Assembly: GCA_903913285.1 (NCBI GenBank)
Contig: CAIWKO010000023.1
Span: 27,456 to 91,455 of the forward strand
DNA length: 64,000 bases
Reading direction: 5' to 3'
Origin: an uncultured Bacteroidales bacterium
GTDB lineage: Bacteria; Bacteroidota; Bacteroidia; Bacteroidales; CAIWKO01
The position numbers were made by a program, and so were the translations under genes. Positions within the stretch are counted from its first letter, which is position 1, and the number at the start of each line of letters is the position of its first letter. The notes beneath the pieces were generated by a model. It was given only the letters and a program-made list of their open reading frames with translations, was not told where the DNA came from and made no database searches. This document shows, one piece after another, positions 57,417 through 64,000 of the stretch.

Positions 57417-57453
57417 AAAAAAGTTAACGGTAGGATAAAAAAAGTTAACGGTA
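57417..57453. promoter_or_regulatory. Perfect direct repeat with 21-base spacing, LytTR-operator-like
   Basis: AAAAAAGTTAACGGTA occurs at 57417-57432 and 57438-57453, start to start 21 bases. Taken as 9-mers, AAAGTTAAC (57420 and 57441) is separated by exactly 12 bases. This fits the 9-12-9 layout and, by eye, eight of nine positions of the AgrA-type LytTR consensus. It lies in the 390-base gap between the divergent LytTR gene and the SprB-repeat gene. Confidence 0.6.
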
Positions 57454-57582
57454 AAATTGGGGGGAAAAATGGAAAAATGGAGGGATGGAAGAATGGAAAA
57501 AATGGAGAGGGAATAAAAAATTGAGGCATTATTTAGAAGTTTTTATCAAAAAACAATCTTTTTATTGAAAATAAATGAAAAA

Positions 57583-57598
57583 TACCTAAAATTAGGTA
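57583..57598 (+). promoter_or_regulatory. NarL-like 7-2-7 dyad upstream of the SprB-repeat gene
   Basis: TACCTAA-AA-TTAGGTA, the same heptamers and spacing as at 25527. Its centre is about 35 bases upstream of the -7 box at 57622, that is near -42 to -44 from the expected transcript start, a normal activator position. Confidence 0.6.
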
Positions 57599-57621
57599 GA
57601 AATTATGAAATCTACTAGTTA

Positions 57622-57629
57622 TATATTTG
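57622..57629 (+). promoter_or_regulatory. -7 box (TATATTTG) of the surface-protein operon
   Basis: Exact TAnnTTTG match 47 bases before the ATG at 57677. No TTG at the -33 position, consistent with dependence on an activator at the overlapping dyad. Confidence 0.55.
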
Positions 57630-57676
57630 GCAAATTATTTTTTTTAAGACAAATATTAATATAAAATTAAACAATT

Positions 57677-60148
57677 ATGAAAAGCAGAAACAACTTCGTT
57701 AATTTTATGATCAGTAAAATGAGCATCATGCTTATAATTTTATTAAGCACCGCAATTGTAGGCAATGCAGCAAACCGGAAAACTATAAGTGGTTTGCCCG
57801 GCAAACCGGAAACAAATGATACGGTTTATCCGCTTCTGCTTACGGTAACGCCTTATGTTTATCCAAATGGATATAATGTAAGTTGTTTTGGTTTTAAAGA
57901 CGGTAGTATTAATTTGACCGTTAGCGGTGGAGTGCCACCATATATTTATACATGGAGTGAAGGAGATTCAACGAAAGATATTGGTAGTTTGGCAGCAGGA
58001 TATTATAAAGTGGTAGTGACGGATGCTGACAGTAATGAAGCAGAGGCAGAGATAACGCTGACACAGCCTAATCAATTACAGCGGCTCAGTATTAATGGTG
58101 TTGTGCATAAATATCCTAATGGATTTAATGTTACCTGCTATGGCTGTACGGATGGAAGTATCGATGTGAATGTGTGGGGCGGATCGGGAGCTTACTATTA
58201 TCAATGGCAGGATGGGCCTGTTACGCAAGACCGAACAGGACTGGGAGTGGGCCAATATGCTATAATAGTTAGAGATTCGAGCGTGTGTGCCATGGGCGAC
58301 CAGGCCAATATGGGGTTTACCGTTAGAGAACCCCAACAAGGCTCTCTACAGGTGAATTTAACAGTAAATGCTTATCCGAACGGATATAATGTTAGTTGTT
58401 TTGGAGAAAAAGACGGTAGCATCAGTTCGATTACAACAGGAGGAACACCACCCTATACCTATAAATGGAGTACGGGAGAAACAACAGCGAATATCAGCAA
58501 TACGGCTGCGGGCTATTATGAAGTGTATGTTAAGGATGCCCATCAGATAATGACGGGTGCCGGAATCACATTAACACAACCCAAACCGTTGAATGAATTG
58601 AAAGTGGATGGGACTGTTTATACTTACCCAAATGGATACAATGTTAGCTGCAACAGTTGTTTTAATGGCAGTATCGATGTAACTGTTACTGGTGGATCGG
58701 GATCATATCTTTATCAATGGAGAGATAGCGTTACAACCGAGGATAGAACCGAATTGGGAGCAGGAGAATATGTGGTTTTTATAAAAGATGCCAGTGAATG
58801 TAGTAATGAAAAAGAATATCGTTTAGATTTTGAAGTGAAAGGAGCTCCGATTGATGGTTGGTCGATGGATGGAAATGAAGGAACCGACCCAGAAACGCAA
58901 TTTTTAGGGACAACAGATTCGGCAGATTTTGTTTTGAAAACTAATAATGTTGAGCAATTGAGGTTAAGTCCTTCGAGTGACTCAACAGGTATAGGATTAG
59001 TTTCGATGACAGGTGATGGAACCGTAACGAATAATTTTTCGGTAGGAAATACACTGAATGTTACGGGAAATGTTTCTACAGCAGGGAAAATACTTACTAA
59101 TAGAATAACATCACTTGATAGTATTCTTTATTTGGGTGATAGCTCTATAGCATATCTTTCTTCATTGAATAGGTTATATGCAGATGGAATAGGATCAATT
59201 AAAGGAATGGGATTGGGAGCGAATTCAACCGGTAAAGGTATTAATTCACTTGCATTAGGAGGTTATTCTATTGCTTATGGCGGAAATAGTATTACTATTG
59301 GAAATATGGTATATGCTGACTATAGTGCTTCAAATAGTATCGTTATGGGGTCAGGCGTAAGTACATCTAAATTGTTTTCTAATTACAACAAACCGAATAC
59401 TTTAATGATAGGTTTTAACAGTGATATCCCAACTTTATTTGTAGGGACATCCGTTGGAGTTGGTACAACAGGAAATATAGGGATTGGAACCACAACACCT
59501 AAAGATAAACTGCAAATAGGTGATGGTATAGGCAGTATTACATTTGGTTCGGCTCTTTGTAGTGAGGCAGGTTATTTGACGGGATACGAAGGATTTAATG
59601 CAAAAAGAGCCCGGACTAATGATAATAGTGCCTCAACATGGCAGTTTAATACTAATTCTGCAAATTCCGGCGGCGGTGTTATTACTGCTGATGTAACAGG
59701 AAGTATTATGTTAATACCCGTTAAATCAACAGGCAGCGACTTTACCTTGACCGATGAACAGCTATATAAAAGAAGAGTTGTACAAATTGGAGCAGGAACA
59801 ATATCAACTGAAGGGAATTTAGACGGTGCATATATGATGGTAAACGGAAAAATAACAGCTAAAGAAATTGAAGTTTCTTTAGATAATTGGTGGGATAATG
59901 TTTTTGAGAAAAACTATAAATTAACACCTCTGGCAGAAGTTGAAAAATATATAAACGAGCATAAACATTTACCGGATGTGCCATCGGCCAATGAAGTTAA
60001 AGAAAAAGGTGTTAATGTAGGTGAAATGGATGCTACATTGCTGAAAAAGATAGAAGAACTTACCCTTTATACGATTGAAATAAGCAAGCAGGTGGAACAA
60101 CTAAAAAAAGAAAATGAAGAATTGAAAAAAGCTATTATAAATAAATAA
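57677..60148 (+). CDS. SprB-repeat adhesin-like protein with tail-fibre-like C-terminus
   Basis: An 823-residue surface protein. Signal segment about 12-32 (MSIMLIILLSTAIVGNAAN). Four SprB-type repeats of about 80-85 residues from about 55 to 395, each with YPNGYNVSC or YPNGFNVTC, GSI, and GGxxPYxYxW or GSGxYxYQW. A middle zone (about 420-650) has short adhesin-head-like repeats (NSLALGGYSIAYGGNSITIG). The C-terminus (about 745-823) WWDNVFEKNYKLTPLAEVEK..HKHLPDVPSA ends in a coiled coil (VEQLKKENEELKKAI) as in tail-fibre/S74-like proteins of Bacteroidota. No type IX tail. First gene of an operon with a 7-2-7 dyad upstream. Confidence 0.85.
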   Translation: MKSRNNFVNFMISKMSIMLIILLSTAIVGNAANRKTISGLPGKPETNDTVYPLLLTVTPYVYPNGYNVSCFGFKDGSINLTVSGGVPPYIYTWSEGDSTKDIGSLAAGYYKVVVTDADSNEAEAEITLTQPNQLQRLSINGVVHKYPNGFNVTCYGCTDGSIDVNVWGGSGAYYYQWQDGPVTQDRTGLGVGQYAIIVRDSSVCAMGDQANMGFTVREPQQGSLQVNLTVNAYPNGYNVSCFGEKDGSISSITTGGTPPYTYKWSTGETTANISNTAAGYYEVYVKDAHQIMTGAGITLTQPKPLNELKVDGTVYTYPNGYNVSCNSCFNGSIDVTVTGGSGSYLYQWRDSVTTEDRTELGAGEYVVFIKDASECSNEKEYRLDFEVKGAPIDGWSMDGNEGTDPETQFLGTTDSADFVLKTNNVEQLRLSPSSDSTGIGLVSMTGDGTVTNNFSVGNTLNVTGNVSTAGKILTNRITSLDSILYLGDSSIAYLSSLNRLYADGIGSIKGMGLGANSTGKGINSLALGGYSIAYGGNSITIGNMVYADYSASNSIVMGSGVSTSKLFSNYNKPNTLMIGFNSDIPTLFVGTSVGVGTTGNIGIGTTTPKDKLQIGDGIGSITFGSALCSEAGYLTGYEGFNAKRARTNDNSASTWQFNTNSANSGGGVITADVTGSIMLIPVKSTGSDFTLTDEQLYKRRVVQIGAGTISTEGNLDGAYMMVNGKITAKEIEVSLDNWWDNVFEKNYKLTPLAEVEKYINEHKHLPDVPSANEVKEKGVNVGEMDATLLKKIEELTLYTIEISKQVEQLKKENEELKKAIINK

Positions 60149-60161
60149 GGTAGGAGGAAAT

Positions 60162-62756
60162 ATGAAAAGAACAATATTTTCCGGAACTTTGCTATTTTTT
60201 ATATTTTGTAAAGCAATAGCTCAAAGTCCAATGCCTTGTACTCAGATTACATCAAGTAATTATAGTAGTTATGGGAACTATATTTCATCTGGTTCCTGTT
60301 TACAGGTAGGTAATGATTTGCCGAATTATGTTACAATAGCTGGCAATAATTATAAAGAAATGAAAGCAGGACAAAATATTACATTCTATCCAAATACTCA
60401 TATAAAACCAACAGGTAGCGGAGTTTTTCATGCCTATATCCAGAAAAGTAATGTAGATGTTGTATGGATAGAGCCTGTAGCAACTGTTGCTATAGTTGGA
60501 AGATATGAAAAACTTGAACTAGGGCTTAAATTGCCAGAATTAATTACTACCAGAATTAATGATTTTTGCAAATTAAATGATGAAACTGGAATAAATCCTT
60601 ATGATTATAATCAGATTTCAATTAAGGCAACATTTACTTCACCGACAGGAATTATAAGACCAATCGATGGGTTTTTTTATAGAGATTTTACTGAAGAGGG
60701 ACCCCATAGTACCGTTCCTGAAGAATGGCACGGTTGGTGGCAAGAAAATTCGACAGATTATCCATGGCGGATACGGTTTGCTCCAGACGAAATCGGGCAA
60801 TGGGCAGTATCAATACAAGCAAATTGCCCTAATTATAATTTAAATACTACTTTAAACTATACTTTTGAATGTAGTGAAAGTGATAACCCCGGATTTCTAC
60901 AAATTGGTCAAAATAATAATCAATTAAAATTTAGTGGTAGCGGTAATAGCTTTTTTGCAGTTGGTGCGAATTTGACTTGGTTGAAATATTCTAGCACTTG
61001 TGATATAAGCGAGATACCATTTGGACCGATGGAGGTTAGTACTCTTATTGATTGGATGAATGATGTTGCTGCAAATGGAGGTAATTATGTTCGAATTCTG
61101 ATGACACCAGCTGAATTAGGAATTGAATGGGAACGATTGGGAGTTTATGATCAATATACAGAATATAATGGGTTAACTCATAATCGCCAAGAACGAGCAT
61201 GGGAACTTGATCGTATTTTTAACCACGCAAAAGAATTGGGACTATATGTTCATTTAGTTGTTGATTTTTCAATGAAAAATGCGGAGGGTGGCATACCACC
61301 CTATTATTTATGGGGCAATCACCCATACAATAAAATAAAAAATAATAATCAAACAAATTGCACTAATCCTAAAGATTATTTAACTGATGTAGCGGCAAAG
61401 GAATTTGTAAAACGTAGAAATCAATACATAGTTTCAAGATGGGGCTATGCTACAAATCTGGCAACTATTGAAATAATAAACGAGGTTGATTGTATTGGAG
61501 CTATTTATACAAACCCGGCCACGGAGACATATCTAGGCGATGATAATGCTTCCTTTAGAAGTGATATTTATAATTGGTCCTCAGAAATTTCAACACATAT
61601 TAAATCACTTGACCCATATTTATTAACCACAATGAGTTATGCTAACACACAAATAAATGATTTTTCTTTTCTTAATGTGGATATTCTTGCTTCTCATGGT
61701 TATAACTTTAGACCATTTAATGATGGTGTTTTAGATAAATATAATTATTTGAATAATACCATTTACAGTTACACAAATAAACCACGTATTTTTGGTGAAA
61801 TGGGACCTGACTTTCGTATTACAAAATGTGATAATGGCGTTACATTACATAATGATTTGTGGGGTACTGCAATGATGGATTGTTATGGAGCAGGGTTAAA
61901 TTGGTGGTGGGATGGTGCAATTCACCCTAATGGTACATATACCGAATTTAATCGATTATCCCAATTTATGAGTACTATAAATTTTGAGGACAAAAATTAT
62001 GTTCATAAAGAATATCATAATGTAAATATACCTCCTCCTTTGAGTACTGACAATGAAAATCATATAAATAGTGATTACGATGCATATTATATGATAAGTG
62101 ATGATGGTGATGAAGGTTTTGGCTGGTATCACAATAGAAGTATGGTTTGGAAAAATTTTTTAAATATTAATGCTAATTGTTACGGAGATTTATTAGATTC
62201 TTGCAGTATTTATGCGCCTTATTCAGCTCCTACAGCATTAAATGAAGAAGAAATTTGGATTAATGGAGTTGATTGGTGTCATGATTATGATATCTATTGG
62301 TATTATACTACCGGAACCAATACTGATTATTTCAGACATGATGTAAAATGTTCAAATTGTTTGCCAGGTACACACATACTTAAAATTAAAACGCCCGGTA
62401 CAAATATAGACTATAAAGATTTTACTTTCAAATTCAAAAAAAATACAGATAAATCAAAAAATATTGATACAACCGGAAATCCAAATACAAACCAGGATAC
62501 TATTATATACAACAATAATTTAATTAAAATATTCCCTAACCCAAGTACAACAGGCATCTTTACTATTGTATATGATGTTAATTCTAATAGTAAATATGAC
62601 ATTTTTGTTTACGATGCGATTGGTAGATTAATTTTAAATAATGAAAATATTATTTTCCCATATAATTTAAAGCTAGATGACAAAATTAAAGGTATTTTTA
62701 CAGTAAAAATTATTTCAAAAGATAATATTGTTTATGAAAAAATCATTTATCAATAA
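60162..62756 (+). CDS. Secreted glycoside hydrolase with DUF5060-like module and type IX tail
   Basis: An 864-residue exported enzyme: signal peptide to about residue 20 (KAIAQ). A DUF5060-like beta-sandwich (about 130-240: KATFTSPTG, DGFFYRDFTEEGPH, WRIRFAPDEIGQWAVSI) precedes a (beta/alpha)8 catalytic domain (about 245-600) with acid/base candidate E441 in IEIINEVDC and nucleophile candidate E546 in IFGEMGPD, a clan GH-A layout. The C-terminal tail (IKIFPNPSTTGIFTIVYDV ... EKIIYQ) is a type A sorting domain. It has an AGGAGG ribosome site and overlaps the next gene by 23 bases. The polysaccharide target is unknown. Confidence 0.85.
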   Translation: MKRTIFSGTLLFFIFCKAIAQSPMPCTQITSSNYSSYGNYISSGSCLQVGNDLPNYVTIAGNNYKEMKAGQNITFYPNTHIKPTGSGVFHAYIQKSNVDVVWIEPVATVAIVGRYEKLELGLKLPELITTRINDFCKLNDETGINPYDYNQISIKATFTSPTGIIRPIDGFFYRDFTEEGPHSTVPEEWHGWWQENSTDYPWRIRFAPDEIGQWAVSIQANCPNYNLNTTLNYTFECSESDNPGFLQIGQNNNQLKFSGSGNSFFAVGANLTWLKYSSTCDISEIPFGPMEVSTLIDWMNDVAANGGNYVRILMTPAELGIEWERLGVYDQYTEYNGLTHNRQERAWELDRIFNHAKELGLYVHLVVDFSMKNAEGGIPPYYLWGNHPYNKIKNNNQTNCTNPKDYLTDVAAKEFVKRRNQYIVSRWGYATNLATIEIINEVDCIGAIYTNPATETYLGDDNASFRSDIYNWSSEISTHIKSLDPYLLTTMSYANTQINDFSFLNVDILASHGYNFRPFNDGVLDKYNYLNNTIYSYTNKPRIFGEMGPDFRITKCDNGVTLHNDLWGTAMMDCYGAGLNWWWDGAIHPNGTYTEFNRLSQFMSTINFEDKNYVHKEYHNVNIPPPLSTDNENHINSDYDAYYMISDDGDEGFGWYHNRSMVWKNFLNINANCYGDLLDSCSIYAPYSAPTALNEEEIWINGVDWCHDYDIYWYYTTGTNTDYFRHDVKCSNCLPGTHILKIKTPGTNIDYKDFTFKFKKNTDKSKNIDTTGNPNTNQDTIIYNNNLIKIFPNPSTTGIFTIVYDVNSNSKYDIFVYDAIGRLILNNENIIFPYNLKLDDKIKGIFTVKIISKDNIVYEKIIYQ

Positions 62757-63489
62757 ATCAAAGCTGATAATTACTTTTATTTTAATATTTTTTTCTTCTT
62801 TTTATGTAAAAGCTCAGGAAAAATCTAAATGGAGTATTGGTTTTTCAGCTATGCCAGAATATTGTTTTAGAATACTTGATAATTCAAAATATGCTAAAGC
62901 AAATAATAATAAAATTAATTTGGACCGTTATAAATATGGATATACAGTCGGTTTGCTGGTAAAATATGATTTTACTGAAAGGATTTCATTACAAAGTGGG
63001 AGCTATTTGGCAGATTATGGATATAGAACTAAAGACCATGTTGATAAAATAGCTTATTCTTTTTCAAAATATCCCCCTTATACTGTCTATTATAATAATG
63101 TAGATAATTATTCCATTTTTCATTTTCATAGCATTAATTTCCCATTTCTTTTTAAGTATAAAATGATAAATAAAAAGCACTTTTATTGGGATCTTGGATT
63201 GGGTTTTGCATTGAATGTTTTTTATTATGAAAAAGAAATAAATTATATAAAAAATTCTTCTACTGGAGATTGGGAAAAGAATACCAATAATGATACTTAT
63301 TCTGCTCCCCATCCTAATTTCTTCGGAAAGATAAATACTACTTTAGGTTATAAATTAAAAAGAATAAGTATTAATTTAGATTTGGATTATTCTTTATCTG
63401 CATTTGATGATAGCGACGGTAGATATTATTATGGTTTTGGTACAGGAATAGAAATGATATTCAATTTAAACAAAAAAATCAAAAAATAG
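62734..63489 (+). CDS. Outer-membrane beta-barrel protein
   Basis: A 251-residue exported protein from the ATG at 62734 (a TTG two codons upstream is less likely). Signal peptide MKKSFINKSKLIITFILIFF..YVKAQ, then an aromatic, alternating pattern (WSIGFSAMPEYCFRI, YGYTVGLLVKYDFTERISLQSGSYLADYGYR, FYWDLGLGFALNVFYY) typical of PorT/OmpW-like small barrels, ending in GIEMIFNLNKKIKK. The start lies inside the end of the hydrolase gene, so translation may be coupled. Function unknown. Confidence 0.75.
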   Translation: MKKSFINKSKLIITFILIFFSSFYVKAQEKSKWSIGFSAMPEYCFRILDNSKYAKANNNKINLDRYKYGYTVGLLVKYDFTERISLQSGSYLADYGYRTKDHVDKIAYSFSKYPPYTVYYNNVDNYSIFHFHSINFPFLFKYKMINKKHFYWDLGLGFALNVFYYEKEINYIKNSSTGDWEKNTNNDTYSAPHPNFFGKINTTLGYKLKRISINLDLDYSLSAFDDSDGRYYYGFGTGIEMIFNLNKKIKK

Positions 63490-63509
63490 AAAATCTATAT
63501 TATAAAAAC

Positions 63510-64000
63510 ATGAAAAACAAAACAGCAATAATTTTAATGTTATGCTTATTCAGCATAAAACTTGCCAGTGGGCAAAACCAATGGGTTTCGCAAGTGTCGG
63601 GAACCAGCGCATTTTTAACTTCGGTGTATTTTGTTACGGCTGATACCGGATATACATGCTCGCAGGGAGGTATTTTATTGAAAACCGTAAATGGAGGCGC
63701 TAACTGGAATCAGGTGGGCACAGGTCCGGAGGGCGCTTTATGGTTTTTGAATTCACAAAAAGGTTTCGGACAAGGAGAAACCGATCTGTTAATTACACAA
63801 AATGGCGGAACAACCTGGACAAGTTGCTTCTCGAACCCCAATGCCACTCCACCTGTAGGAATATCTTTTCCCAATCAAACTACAGGCTATGGTATTACCT
63901 GGTCGACAGGTCTGGATAATTATGTGATAAAAACAAACAATGGTGGATTATCGTGGGATACTATATACAGGTATAGTTATGGAGCAACCTTATTTACTGC
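63510..64000 (+). CDS. Ycf48/BNR-like propeller protein, 5' part
   Basis: The gene runs off the right edge, with 163 complete codons visible. Signal peptide MKNKTAIILMLCLFSIKLAS ends near GQ, followed by NQWVSQVSGTSAFLTSVYFV and repeated blades of the form T-x-x-G-x-x-W (KTVNGGANWNQV, ITQNGGTTWTSC, KTNNGGLSWDTI) with DTGYTC and GYGITW, the pattern of Ycf48-like or sortilin-like propellers. Such proteins in Bacteroidota often end in a type IX tail, which cannot be seen here. The base composition returns to less AT-rich. Confidence 0.8.
   Translation, partial: MKNKTAIILMLCLFSIKLASGQNQWVSQVSGTSAFLTSVYFVTADTGYTCSQGGILLKTVNGGANWNQVGTGPEGALWFLNSQKGFGQGETDLLITQNGGTTWTSCFSNPNATPPVGISFPNQTTGYGITWSTGLDNYVIKTNNGGLSWDTIYRYSYGATLFT

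Overview
The window is chromosomal DNA from a member of the Bacteroidota. The evidence is the rpoB-rpoC pair followed by a small DUF3467-type gene, a PorT-like type IX secretion gene next to menG/ubiE, proteins with type IX C-terminal sorting tails, an SprB-repeat protein, promoter boxes of the TAnnTTTG kind, and few strong Shine-Dalgarno sequences. I cannot name the genus. Base composition is mosaic: GC-richer housekeeping blocks alternate with visibly AT-rich blocks at about 10.4-22.9 kb, 31.2-35.0 kb and 56.2-63.5 kb.

Layout. 1-10.4 kb: rpoB (3' part), rpoC, a DUF3467 protein, purC, a lipoprotein coupled to phoH, and a SAM-cleaving DUF62 protein. 10.7-22.9 kb: an AT-rich operon built around one 2797-residue megasynthase with the domain order of animal fatty acid synthase plus an intact-looking methyltransferase (KS-AT-DH-MT-ER-KR-ACP-TE). 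It is followed by a phosphopantetheinyl transferase split by a one-base frameshift in a T run, an acyl-CoA ligase and a GNAT-type acyltransferase. Together they could make, activate and transfer a reduced, methylated acyl chain. 23-30.7 kb: a NarL-type two-component system, an outer-membrane protein with NarL-like 7-2-7 sites upstream, an Amt channel, an Rh-type channel and a cation/proton antiporter, which reads as an ammonium-handling region. 31-35 kb: accessory genes (a possible PD-(D/E)xK protein, a LamG surface protein, an unknown protein) beside a 22-unit, 21-bp repeat array. 35-46 kb: a tricorn-like protease, PorT, menG, a heptose-phosphate kinase, an aminotransferase, a second 21-bp array and a TolB-like lipoprotein. 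45-51 kb: a KdpD/KdpE-like pair directly followed by Kup, two small conserved proteins and an MFS exporter. 51-54.5 kb: a surface protein, a bleomycin-hydrolase-like peptidase and ArfB. 54.5-57.7 kb: a GC-rich palindrome cluster, a second unknown protein, a third 21-bp array and a stand-alone LytTR regulator. 57.7-64 kb: an operon of surface proteins (SprB-repeat protein, glycoside hydrolase, barrel protein, Ycf48-like propeller cut by the window end).

The least explained signal is a set of three separate arrays, each with a 21-bp period but a different unit (34.4, 43.3 and 56.3 kb). Two share a homologous flank. Two stand beside divergent unknown genes of similar build. One lies next to a LytTR gene, whose own upstream region carries a perfect direct repeat with the same 21-bp spacing, the geometry known for LytTR operators. 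The 21-bp period is both seven codons and two helical turns, and the sequence holds evidence for and against each reading.
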